Origin: Hevea brasiliensis
Taxonomy: Eukaryota; Streptophyta; Magnoliopsida; Malpighiales; Euphorbiaceae
Direction: 5' to 3'
Assembly (NCBI RefSeq): GCF_030052815.1
Contig: NC_079510.1
Location: forward strand, 30,271,823 to 30,335,822
Length of the DNA: 64,000 nucleotides
The position numbers and the translations under genes were made by a program. The notes below the pieces were generated by a model that did not search any database, had not been told where the DNA came from, and saw only the letters and a program-made list of their open reading frames with translations. Positions 36,236 to 46,479 of this stretch are shown here, piece after piece; within the stretch, counting starts at the first letter, position 1, and the number at the start of each line of letters is the position of its first letter.

Positions 36236-38805
36236 ATCTCTTCTATTTAAACGGTAGTCAGATAAGGGTCTTTCCGATCTCTCTAAATTTTACCTATCGA
36301 GAGGACCTAAGGCTAAGGGTTCTGACGTTCAAAAGTGTCAGGGAGATCTGCGCAAGACCTCTTTAACTTATTGGTACCTTAGGACTGGACAGGGGATGCC
36401 GAACCGAATCCTCCGGCTTTCCTATATGGTCGCCTCACCAGCATTTTTGGTAGCCGATCTATTCCATTTAGTTATCCGGGGTTCGGTTTTATTCTGTCTT
36501 ATGACGTCTTGCCCTATGACCTATTGAGTTATTCTAGTGACTCAGCTTTACCATTTTCCAGGCTTATTATTCAGACCTTTCATTATTTCAAAAGGACTCT
36601 TAAGTTGCCGTTACCTGCATTTCATCCAACTACTTATGTATCGCTTGGAACTAGATGACTTACACTCAGGAATAATAAAGGTTAACAAAGGTATCGACAC
36701 GGAAATAAACTAGAGCACAACCTTTCTCTGTATCTTTCTAGCGTGATATGAACTTAAAAGAAAATAACATACATAAAGAAAGAAGAATGGAAATGCGTAA
36801 AACAAGAACTAAACTTAATAAAATGGCAACATGAATACTGACCTGTAAGGAGTCGATTCTAGTGAACTAACCGAGAATCACAAAACGCAATAAGATTGCA
36901 AATTGATAACCGGTAGAATAAGGTTCACCTTGGAACAAAGAGTGCTTCACTAAATGCAATCGAGTCAGAATTATACCCGAGTTTAAACGAGATCGAACAT
37001 GGACGATGGAAGTGAATATAAAGATAACAAGGAATTATAAAATGTGAACGCTGCGGGATGATGAATGAGCTAAAAATGGAAAGTTTCAGTGTTCAAAATC
37101 TTTTTAAGAAAATACTTCAGAAAACTAGTTTCAAAAGTTCTTCTTATGAAAGCTGAGTAACGATCTGAATTAAATTTCAGAGTTCTTCCGCTATAGTAAC
37201 TTCCTTCTTTTTTCGTCCCCCCCTTTGAATAGTTTTCATGCAGGTATTTATAGGAACCGGGTGCTCCCCATGAAGGGTCAGGATCTATTTTGAGGGAGAT
37301 GGAGGGTCAGGATTTCAAAGGACATGATCTGAGGCTCAGGAATTAAAGAGGATCAGAATGGACGGCTGAGATCCCCTTTAGAATATTTGTCATTTTCTTC
37401 TTCTAATCTGACGATCCCAAATTTTCTTGTCCGGGGTGATCCGAGGGCTGGGAGTGAAAGGCACTGATCTTGTCATTTTCTTCTTCGATCCGAGGGCTCA
37501 GAGCTCGTCCTTACAAGTAAGATCAACGGTGGAGATTAGAATGTACAGCGCTGTCCTGACGTACGCATGTCAGAAATGTGGGCGATTCTGGGGCGTGCGG
37601 TTGAGATTTTACCTGCAACGCTTTAACTACCTCGGCTCTGATTATGGTGACGGTGGTAGGCGCCTTATTCTTTTTGTTTTCTGCTCTCTCTTCCTTTCCG
37701 ATCTTCTTAACATGATCCTTCTCCGATCTTTCATACCGGTCTCCCCTCTTTCGATCTCTATTATTCCAATATTTCCCTTAACCAGGCCCGGTCCGATCAA
37801 GGCATTAATTCCCCTCGATTCCCGAAGCGTCTGCTTCGTTTTCTGCTTAGCAATAAATGCCCGATTTTCCCCTATATATACCCCTGACAGAAGAGACTTT
37901 CTTCATTCGATTTTCCTCTCTTCCTCCTTACTTTCCGATTCTATTGCTCGTGAAGTTCCGGCCATGATTGTGGCTGTTGATCCCTTTCCAATGGACCTCT
38001 TTATTCCCCGACTGAAAATTTACGACCCGGTGCTCGAATAATCGTGATAACCTTGTCTGATGATGGTGAGAGAACTGGACCAATTAACCGATCTAGATCG
38101 CGGACCTTGATCGTACCGATCTCGAGTCGTTCGACCGGTATAATCAGAGAACCGATTTCGGCCGAGAAGACTACTAATGTTCCGCCGACCCTTGGCAGTT
38201 GCTCTTCCAAGTTTATTTAGCTTCTCACCACATTGGGTGTTCCGACAGCGGCTTTCCTCCACATTGGGTGTTCCGACAGCGGCTCGGTTCCGGTAAATGA
38301 CATCCTTTGGATCAGTCACAATGTTGACTTTGACATAGGTCCTTTAGATGGGATGTTCCACCGGTCTCTGAGATCGCCCAAATGATGTATTTTGTTTTCA
38401 ATGTAATCTGATCTCTAGAGATCACAGAAATGATGTAGTCCAATTTTAATGCAATCCGATCTCTAGAGGTCACCGAAATGATATAGTCCAATTTTAATGC
38501 AATCCGATCTCTAGAGATCGCCTAAATGATGTAATCCGATCTTTTGGAAATAAAGATTTTATTTTGTCAATTATCCTCTTATTATTATTGCATTAATTAT
38601 TTTTCGATCTCTGAAGTATTTACCCGATCTGACCTTTAATTTAAATGACCCTAAACGATCCGCAATTCAAAAGATTTATCTTAATCTGCCGATCTCAAGT
38701 CAGCCAATCTCTTTATGGAATTTCCGGAATATTCATGAGATGTGTCGAAGCAGATCTCATTGACGATACGCACGGGATGCCGTGAGCATTAAATGCTCGA
38801 ACGAG
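36236..38805 (+). other. Long non-coding region of the 6.15-kb element
   Basis: GC content is higher than in the LTRs. It holds frequent CCGATC(T) motifs, a 26-bp direct duplication (38228-38253 and 38259-38284, core TTGGGTGTTCCGACAGCGG) and a three-unit ~60-bp repeat at 38395-38540 with TCCGATCTCTAGAG. A second TATA-like CCTATATATACC lies near 37873. The open frame at 37427-38041 has no recognisable content. Confidence 0.6.
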
Positions 38806-38813
38806 TATAAATA
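38806..38813 (+). promoter_or_regulatory. TATA box upstream of the gag-like ORFs
   Basis: TATAAATA in a GC-richer context, 155 bp before the ATG at 38968. A leader rich in CTCTCG and TTTCTC sits between them, as in plant 5' UTRs. Confidence 0.55.
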
Positions 38814-38967
38814 GGGGTGGGGGTTAGCCATTTGCTCTCGTGTCATTTTCAGTTTCTCGCGAACAACTTCAAAATTCTCTCGTTTTCTCAAGCTCTTCCG
38901 ACTCCGATCTAGCTCCGGTAAGGGTTTAGATCCTTCTTTTAGTTTAAATTCTTTATTTCCTTTGAAA

Positions 38968-39990
38968 ATGAGCGGTGCCGAAGGTCAGAGAGTGGCGAGT
39001 CCTCCTTCCATCCAGTTCTCGTGGTCATCTGATGAAGTAGAGGTGGTCGGGCCAAGGGCGCGACCTGAACCTCCTAGAGTCTCCGTCCCAGCTCGAGAAC
39101 AAGTGACGTCATCAAGGCATGCGCCTTCTTCAGGGAGAGAGAATCTTTCCATGGACGAGCTGCCATCGGTCCTTCAAGAAACTGATCTGCAGTCATTCAG
39201 CCAGGAGTATAACATTGAGCCCGATTCATATGAACTTATCCGGTGTCACGGCGATCTCAGGGCCGATCATTTCTTCGAAGAGAACGACATGATTATGGTA
39301 TACGAAGAACAGTTGAAAGCCGGGCTGCGGTTCCCTCTTGACGACTTCTTTAAGGAAGTCTTAAAATTTTTCCAAGTGTGCATAGCTCAAGTTCACCCGA
39401 ACTCGTGGCGAATCTTAGTAGCCTTTCGAGGCCTCTGCCGAGCTAAGGGATTCCGTCCTACGCCTAAGGTATTCGCCGAACTGCATAGGTTAACTCGTTG
39501 AAAGGACGACGAGTACTGGTTTTTCCAGGCAAAGCCACATTGCGGGCTCTTCATCGATCTGCCCTCCTCCCTGAAAAACTGGAAGAACCGCTTCTTCATT
39601 CTAAGGAGCGAAATTCCGAACGACTTTGAGGGTTTCCCTCGTAGCTGGCTACACCAAGGCCCCTTAATTCCGAAGCGTCTCGTGTTGAATAGGGAAGAGG
39701 GCGCCATGGTGATGGAGTTGAAGGAGCAGGCGTCCAGAGAGAAGTTCTCTTGCTTGGATGCAGTGACCGCCGAGCTGCACCATTGGACTATGGAATTGAT
39801 CACCGGAAAAGATCGCAGACTCCAGCTCTCTGACCTCGGCATCGATATTTTCTACATCTCAGATCTCAGGACCTTAGCGATCTCACTGACCTCTTCTTTG
39901 TGCAGGTATGGCCAGCGGCGAAGCCTCCAAGGAGAGCCGGAAGCGAAAGAGGGAGATCTTCCAGAAGGTATGGGAGATGAAGCGAGTTGA
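38968..39990 (+). pseudogene. Putative gypsy-type transposon protein, first ORF
   Basis: ATG at 38968 (MSGAEGQRVASPPS). The open frame runs to a TGA at 39499-39501, then continues in the same frame to 39990. Across the TGA it reads like the plant putative gypsy-type transposon domain (PF04195-like): LRFPLDDFFKEVLKFF, then SWRILVAFRGLCRAKGF, then after the stop DDEYWFFQAKPHCGLF and WKNRFFIL. The TGA sits between R and K and could be a single substitution. Proteins of this type occur in plant gypsy-related elements and resemble Gag in position; their function is not established. The last ~85 nt overlap the next ORF in another frame. Confidence 0.6.
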
Positions 39991-40834
39991 GGAAATGCAG
40001 ACACCCAGGCATGAGCCCGGGGAAATACAAGAAGGCTCATCTCAACCTTCGGGACCGGTGATCGGAGAAGTGGTCCGATCCCCTCCTCGCCAGGAAGAGC
40101 CGCCTCCACCTCCTCCAGTTGCTCCGAATGCAGAAGAGGGTTCTTCTCAACCTAACGTGAGGACTATCTCCCGCGGTGCCCAAGTCTTAGTCCACTCACT
40201 GGAGAAGAATCGTACGGTTCGAGAAAACCCTGGTTTCGCTAAGGTCTTGGCGTCCTCTATCTGTCTTCGAGAAGATCGGGATAGGCTGTCTCCGGATAAC
40301 CTTGATGATATCTTGACCCGATCCATGAGCTTGAACGTGGAGTGCCTGGTGAACCAGCACATCATACGGGAGAAGGCGCATCGCCTGGGTAAAGAGGTAG
40401 AGAGGATGGGTCATGAGGCAGCCTCCCTCCGATCTCAACTTTCATCCGCTCAGGGCTACATATCTCAAATTGAGGGGCGAATTAAGTTCTATGAGGACAA
40501 GCTGGCCGAGCAAGCTCACGCTTTTGAAGAAGTGCAAGCACTCTGGGCCGATGAAGCTGCTCAACTCGCTCACCTTGCTGAGGAGCTCAAGGTGAAAGAA
40601 GAAGAGATAGTGACTGGAGTGGCCGGCGCTTATGTGAATGCTCACAGAGATCTCCTGGCTGAGCTCAAGAAGCATTACCCTGAGGAGAACTTCTCCTGGA
40701 TGGCCAACCTGGCTCCCGAGGATGAAGGTGAAGAGAGTGAGGAGGAGGCTGAGGGTGAGAGAGGGGACGGACAAGATGTAGATCAGGCTGGGGTGATCCT
40801 CCAGCTGAATAACTTGTACAAATTCTTGAAATGA
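39908..40834 (+). CDS. Coiled-coil Gag-like protein, second ORF (308 aa)
   Basis: Open for 308 codons from ATG 39908 (MASGEASKESRKRKR). It has a basic N-terminus, then a proline-rich stretch (QEEPPPPPPVAPN, about residues 58-70), a helical region, a long coiled-coil-like segment (about residues 160-245, for example ASLRSQLSSAQGYISQIEGR) and an acidic tail (EDEGEESEEEAEGERGDG). In related plant elements the PF04195-like domain and such a coiled coil form one protein. TTTGTGCAG just before the ATG looks like a splice acceptor, so an intron may join the two ORFs. The donor is not evident. The frame is unbroken, unlike all the gag copies nearby. Confidence 0.5.
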   Translation: MASGEASKESRKRKREIFQKVWEMKRVEEMQTPRHEPGEIQEGSSQPSGPVIGEVVRSPPRQEEPPPPPPVAPNAEEGSSQPNVRTISRGAQVLVHSLEKNRTVRENPGFAKVLASSICLREDRDRLSPDNLDDILTRSMSLNVECLVNQHIIREKAHRLGKEVERMGHEAASLRSQLSSAQGYISQIEGRIKFYEDKLAEQAHAFEEVQALWADEAAQLAHLAEELKVKEEEIVTGVAGAYVNAHRDLLAELKKHYPEENFSWMANLAPEDEGEESEEEAEGERGDGQDVDQAGVILQLNNLYKFLK

Positions 40835-41409
40835 AATGAAATGGAATGCCTCTTTTGTTCGATGAATGGTTGTGATCGGAAAATTTCTAAATTATTTAAA
40901 CACTTGATTGTCTGAGTATGTTGAAATAACTGAAAGTGATTATTAACCTAAGTGTGAGAGATCGGAAAACACAATGAGCATGAGATCGGTAGGGAACCAA
41001 CGCTAAACGGGACTTTATTAAAATTAGAAATTTGGGCTTGAACATTTAAGATCGGGATCATCATTAAACCGGAACGGAACCTTTGATTATTCTTAAACTT
41101 TTGAAAGGGAGATCGGTAACAAAAATGGTAACAAAGATCTAGTGTCAGTTCAATTTCGTTTGTCAACAGAGATCAGGAATATACTTGACTGGTTAGGAGA
41201 TTCGACAATGGGTTTGAGAGATCGGTGAGTGATTTAATAGACCGGTAAGGCTTTAACTGATGTGAGGACTTAGCATTGAGAGATCGGAAATGTGGTTATC
41301 TAGCAAAGAGAGATCGGAAACGTGGTTAGCTGTCAAAGGGAGACTTAGTACTGGGGATTGGTTTCAGAGCTTATTAATTCTGGGGATCAGCCAAAATATG
41401 GTGTCGACA
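40835..41409 (+). other. 3' region of the 6.15-kb element
   Basis: No ORF. GAGATCGG or its variants recur about ten times, the reverse complement of the CCGATCTC motifs in the 5' half. A short direct repeat containing GAGAGATCGGAAA lies near 41278-41330. The element ends TGTCGACA. Confidence 0.6.
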
Positions 41410-41753
41410 GGAGGAATTGTTAAGAAATTGTTGTAAATTAATGTGATACAAATGGAGTTTGAGAATGATTGGAAATTATTAGAAGTGTTTTTTACAGGTT
41501 CCGAAGAATTGTTTTATCCATTTTTAGCCGGTACTCCGCCGAATTTTCTATAAAATTTTCAGAACCTCAAATGAATTTAAAATTTCAATAAATGACTTAA
41601 ATGAGTTAAAATTTCACAAATTGCACTTCGTGACCATTAAGAAATAAATTAAGTAAGGATAAAAATAATTAAGATAAAATATGGTATTTCGGTACACTGT
41701 GTGACATATCTTGCTCGGCTACACTGTAAACGGGTAAAGGGTGTCATATTTAG

Positions 41754-42379
41754 TTTTACCTCTTTTTAATTGGTTTTTAATAGCTTGTTCAAATGTGATT
41801 GGTAGGAGCACTTTCAATGACATCATATGATGTCATAATTCCCTATTTCTTTCATTTTTCTTTCCTTTTCTTTTTTACTCATTTTCAATTAAATTTTTAG
41901 CAATATTTATTCATATTTTAGATCATAATAATTATTTACTTAACTGAACAAGTCGGCCAAAAATCACCTCTGAAGGCGAAATGATCAAAATGCCCTACAT
42001 TTGGCTTAACAGACTAAAATTGTCTATAGCGATTGAAAAAATTTTCTAAGCATTTTCTTGGCATTCTAATGCCATAGAAACCTCAATGACTCTTCTCTAA
42101 AGTCCCAAAAATTATTTTATGAATTTTGTCCCAGGTCTAGGGCTTCTAGTTGTGAAGACCGCAACTTCCCATTGGGTTACCCATCGCTAGGGCACCGGCT
42201 CATTTAACTTGGTTGTATTTTATTTCTAAAATTTTTCCTAAATTTTTCTTATTAATATTTGAGTTAATTATGGTTCCTCACTTTAGTTTAAATATTTTTC
42301 CAGACATTCTAGTTGTCCAGACCAACACCGGTCATCGGAACAGTAGAATGTACGGAATGGATACAGTGAGGGTGTTACA
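41754..42379 (-). repeat. Inverted 626-bp LTR start
   Basis: Reverse complement of 27569-28194. It begins abruptly after LTR 5 plus TTTAG and ends GGGTGTTACA, the true LTR terminus. Gives the whole unit two LTR 5' ends. Confidence 0.9.
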
Positions 42380-43355
42380 TCTCCAATGTTGACTAAAATT
42401 CAGGCCCCTTATTTCATGCATGATTTTCATGTTTTCTCATGCAATTTCCCCATATTTAAACTTAAATCAATGAATACATAGTAATTCGAGCATAAAGGAA
42501 GGCTTACCTCAGTTGGCAAATTTCCCAACTTCACAATCTTCAATTTTCCTTCAATCTCTTGCTTCCAATCTTCTTTTCATAATCAAATATCAAGCTTTTA
42601 CTAAAGGGGCTATGGAATTTATGGGGGAAAACTAAGGTTTTAAGAGCTTAGTAGTGCAACTATGGAGGAAGGAAAAGGAAGGAGTATGGCTAGCCAAGAG
42701 AAAATGGGAAGGAGGAAGATAAACATGCATTTAATTCATTTTGTCTTATGTATACATATTCCTCACTTTAATTAATTTTTATTTTAATTATTATAATTTT
42801 TAACAATGTCATTAATTCCCTTCATATTCCTTTTAATTTTTCCTACACATATTAACTAGTTTAATCCCATTCTAATATTTTAATCTTGCTCATTTTAATG
42901 GACATTTAGGTCAAAAGTCAACTCTTGAAGTGAATTGACCGAAATGCCCCTCATCGGGTTATAGTCCATCTTTTTCAATAATACCCGATGAGTCCTTAGG
43001 TTATGATTCACTTAATTTTACTTCTTCCCTTTTCATTTCTTTGATTTTCAATTTCCCAATAATTTCTAAATAATTCCTTCATTAAGGTCTCCATAGGGTC
43101 CCATACGAATATAGTGTAACAACTGAACTTATAATCGCTTCCCATGTAGGTCACCCATCAGCGGAACTTAGGCTCATTTAACCAATTTATACTTCATTTC
43201 TTCCATTTTCCTCCAACTTCATTTTATCTTTATTAGTTTAATTTATGATTTTTCTATGTGATTTAAGTATGGTTCCAGTCATTCTAGCTGTTTGAACAGA
43301 CATTGGTCAACGGAATAGTAGAATATATGGAACTGCCTACAATGAGGGTGTTACA
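42380..43355 (-). repeat. Outer gypsy LTR, second part
   Basis: Continues the minus LTR interrupted at 27568 and ends ...GAGGGTGTTACA at 43355. Contains the donor-like CTGAG|GTAAGCC (minus strand, 42507). The sequence after it (CATGC) has no identified partner because the element's left end is not recognised. Confidence 0.78.
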
Positions 43356-43707
43356 CATGCTAGATTAGTGGAAATAGGAAATCGAGGTATGCCTATGGGA
43401 TTGGAGATATATCACCTCACCTCATTTCTCAAATATATCCTAGTAAAATAGGTTATTTGTGACTTATTAATGGCCTTTCAAGTGGAATGATTAATTGAAA
43501 CTCAATGAGGGGGATCAAATTCTAACAGGCGATTGTTGATGTCTCTATGCCTTGAAGGTAGGGAAATTGGTATGAAAGTTGTAGAGAGTTCAATTACATT
43601 CAAATTAAGTTTTTAATTGTATTTCCAAGAAAAATCAAGTACCCTAATGAGTTTTCAAAGTTTTGTTTTGCTTGAGGACAAGTAAAAGTTTAAGTTTTGG
43701 GAGTATT
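43356..43707 (+). other. 3' tail of another gypsy-like element with PPT
   Basis: Non-coding. Contains GCTTGAGGACAAGTAAAAG, then AAGTTTTGGGAGTAT just before TGATAC at 43708. This purine tract next to a TGATA start is a common arrangement at the 3' LTR boundary of some plant gypsy elements. Confidence 0.45.
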
Positions 43708-45300
43708 TGATACACTTTTATCATAGAGGTATTTCAAGGCACTATTGCATTGTATTTCATAGCATTTAGGTAGTCAATAGCATGCATTTTACTTAGTTTC
43801 ATTAGTTTTTGTTAATTGTGTTTATCTCTGCTTAATTTCATATTTTCTGTATTCTTTTAGGTGTTTTAAGGAAGAGCTAAGGAATGAAAGTCGATTAGAT
43901 AAGTTTGGAAAGTAGGAAAAGCAACAAGGCCTACTGCATAACTTTACACTAGTCGTGTGAGGACAAAGTTTGACCCGTGTAACCCTTTGGCCAAAGAAGA
44001 CATGAAGAAGCCACAGTACACAGGTCGTGTAATAGACCTCATGTAAAGTATCATGCCCCTGTGTAATCTTCTTGAAGACAAAGCTTGGAGAGCCAAGGAG
44101 AAGCTATAGTACACAGGCCGTGCTAATAGCCTCCTTGTAAACTCAAATACCCCGTGTAACTTGCTAGCTCCTCACGGATAAAACCTAAATTAGTCTAGAG
44201 ATTTACACGACCCAGGGCCATGTAGTACCACACGGACCATGTACTTTGCAGTAGCTAGACTTCTGTTTCGACTCCAATTCCCTTCCACTCACTTTGAACA
44301 GACTTCTAAGGCTCCAGGGACTCTAAAATGTGACTCTGAGTACCTAATATAAATACTAAAAAACCAAAATTTGTAGAAGAGCCTTTTGTTCCAATTAGAG
44401 TTAGTTTTAGTTTACATATAAACCCTAGTTTTTCAAGTAACTTGGAGAGAATTTGCATTAACATCAAGGAGGACTCTCAGCCAAAGTTCCAAAAGTTCAA
44501 GGCTGCAAAATCTTCATTCTGAGTTCTTTTGTTATATTTCTTAAAATTGTCTTATGTTATTTTATTTTAATTTCAGTATATTTGTTAAGCTCACCATGAG
44601 TGAGTAGTTTGTTTAATTCTAGAATTAGGAGAGTAGCACTCTTAAATTCTGTTATGGATATATACTGAGTTTATTTAATGGATTTGAGTTTTGTTCTTTA
44701 ATTCAATATTTTGTGTTCTTAATGCATGCTATATGTTGGTACTCACTTAGTCATGATATAAGATACTAGTTGAAGAATTGAAAGGTGAATATTAGTATTG
44801 AAAATTAGAATTTTGAACATTGAAAATGTGACCTAGAGATAGGCTAAAAGCCTTTATGGAATCTCATAATTAATCAAAGAGTTTAAAGGGTTTTAATTAA
44901 GATTGATTATCATGAAAGTAGGGTTCAAGTTAATAATTAAAATACACCTTGAGTGCCTTAAGAGAGGACTTAAGAGATCGTAGGATTAATTTTCATCAAA
45001 GTAACATTTTTCAATCTATTAAATATTTGAAGTTAGGTCCATAATAAGGTTAAGGTGTGAAATCTTAATTCTAAAATTATTTACTCAATTAATTTCTAAT
45101 TTAAATTTATAGCTTTGTCTTCCCTTAATTCTCAGTGTTAGTAGTTTAGAATAAATCTCTCAACACATTGGGTAGTCTAAATAATTAAAATTATTGTCTA
45201 GCTTGGTACTTACACCTATAAATCCCTCATGGAAATGATACTCTACTCATTACTATATTACTTATTCGTGATCTGTGCACTTACGGGGTTGTAAACCAAT
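43708..45300 (+). repeat. Probable LTR starting TGATAC
   Basis: About 1.6 kb of non-coding DNA after the PPT. It has several imperfect copies of a (C/A)ACAGG(C/T)CGTGT-like motif (43950-44240) and an end region with CTGTGCACTTACGGGG near 45276-45290, typical of such LTRs. The exact right end is uncertain and no second copy is present. Confidence 0.45.
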
Positions 45301-45306
45301 AAACAC

Positions 45307-46440
45307 ATGCCTCTTCTCCATAGCCACAACCTAATCGACCATGTTTCTCCTATAGCCACTCCACCAAACCAAACACTAAAAGATGGCTCACTTAACCCGC
45401 AATATCTTACATGGTTTTGAAAGGATCAACTAACACTCAATTTGTTCTTTTGCTTAATTTTATAAAATCTTTTGTCACAAATCATTAGCATTTGGATTGT
45501 TGAAGAAGCCTAGACTAAGTTGGCAACATATTCTCCACCAGATCTCGCACTCAAATCCATTAACTCTAAAAGCAGCTAAAGCATCTGTCCAGAGGATCAG
45601 ACTCCATTGATGCTTATCTGAAGAAAGCAAAGTCTATTTATAATCAACTTACAACTCTTCAATCTTCAATCACTAAAGATGTTATAATTAGAGATATAAT
45701 AAAGGAACTTGGACCTATATATTGACCTTTCACATGAGTGTTGGAGGCTCGCAATGCTCTAATCACATATGATGATTTGCATGCCTTACTATTAAGTGAG
45801 AAGGCTCAATTAAAGGTGGAGGGTCTCACACTTGAGACAAATGTTCAACCAATTACTCAAGTTGTAACAAGGAGTTGAGGTGGACACTCCACTGGGGGCA
45901 GTTGAGGGAGAGGTGGACACTTTCAAAGTTTCTTGCCACAACCAAATTCTAATCCCACTACTGTGATTTGCTATAACTATAATGGCCATGGACATCTTGC
46001 CTGTTAGTTCCCATCTCCTAATTTTTCATCCACTCCACATTCATCTCCTTCACCACAACCAATAACCAATTACACAACCATAATCGCTAGACCAATGCAA
46101 AGGTGGATGTTGGACTCTGGAGCGAACTAACATGTTACTACAGATTGTCAGAACAATATCTCCAATCCTACACCATACATTGGTACTAATAAGTAATTCT
46201 TAGTAATGGTACTTCTCTTCCAATCACTCATAAAGGTTCTTCTTTCTTGTCATCTATTCATATTCACTTTCTTCTTAATGACATTATTTGTTCTCCTTCT
46301 ATTCAACAAAATTTATTATGAGCTCATTCTTTTGCTAACACTGATAACGTTTCCATTGAATTTTTCCCTGATCTACTTCTTGTCAAGGATATCCTAACAA
46401 AGCAGATTCCCCACCAAGGCTAGAATAGGAATGGCTTATA
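45307..46440 (+). pseudogene. Ty1/copia Gag-protease pseudogene
   Basis: Readable in changing frames. N-terminal Gag segment (MPLLHSHNLIDHV, then LNPQYLTWF); middle (SIDAYLKKAKSIYNQL, then EARNALITYDDLHALLL, then SEKAQLKVE); zinc knuckle remnant ICYNYNGHGHLAC (second Cys replaced by Tyr); protease active-site stretch WMLDSGAN; pre-integrase motif NVSIEFFPDLLLVKD. At least six stops or frameshifts. No reverse transcriptase follows; it is cut at 46480 by the next element. Confidence 0.75.
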
Positions 46441-46479
46441 TACAATGTCTCTTCAGTCATCAAGCAATGTTCCACCTAA

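Larger units (their letters stand above)
35261..41409 (+). mobile_element. 6.15-kb non-autonomous element, TSD GGAGG
   Basis: Inserted into LTR 5; the uninterrupted version is visible in LTR 4. Flanked by GGAGG at 35256-35260 and 41410-41414. Termini are TGTCGCAAGG... and ...TGGTGTCGACA, giving a short TGTCG/CGACA inverted end. I find no internal LTR pair, no TGGTATCAGAGC PBS and no polypurine tract. It holds a ~60-bp tandem repeat, long non-coding DNA studded with CCGATC/GATCGG motifs, a TATA box and two overlapping reading frames. The 5-bp TSD and TG...CA ends fit an LTR-type integrase, so it could be a very long solo LTR or a rearranged non-autonomous gypsy element. Confidence 0.8.
32311..41748 (+). 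repeat. TR-GAG LTR 5, split by the 6.15-kb element
   Basis: Starts TGCAACACCC after a GAGGGGAAGAGT polypurine tract and ends GGGTGTCATA before TTTAG. Without the insertion (35261-41409 plus one GGAGG copy) it is ~3284 bp, matching LTR 4. Visibly more diverged from LTR 4 than LTR 1 is from LTR 2, so this unit is older. The second hairpin stem is partly decayed (near 34925-34950). Confidence 0.88.
27569..42379 (+). mobile_element. TR-GAG unit with inverted LTR end
   Basis: LTR 4 (27569-30872), gag copy 3, LTR 5 (32311-41748, interrupted), spacer TTTAG, then a 626-bp inverted copy of the LTR start (41754-42379). Both outer termini are therefore LTR 5' ends (TGTAACACCC on the left, GAGGGTGTTACA on the right). 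Flanks are TCCCC (27564-27568) and TCTCC (42380-42384), 4 of 5 matching, consistent with an aged target duplication in the outer gypsy LTR. Confidence 0.8.

Noticed and set aside
37427..38041. 204-codon open frame upstream of the TATA box in the 6.15-kb element
   Set aside because: No recognisable domain. It covers a second TATA-like sequence and pyrimidine-rich leader, and its composition looks like non-coding DNA. Not called as a gene.
43356..45310. CATGC at 43356 and 45306 as a target duplication
   Set aside because: The two sites bound different elements (gypsy LTR end and the TGATAC LTR) and no single element fits between them; probably chance.
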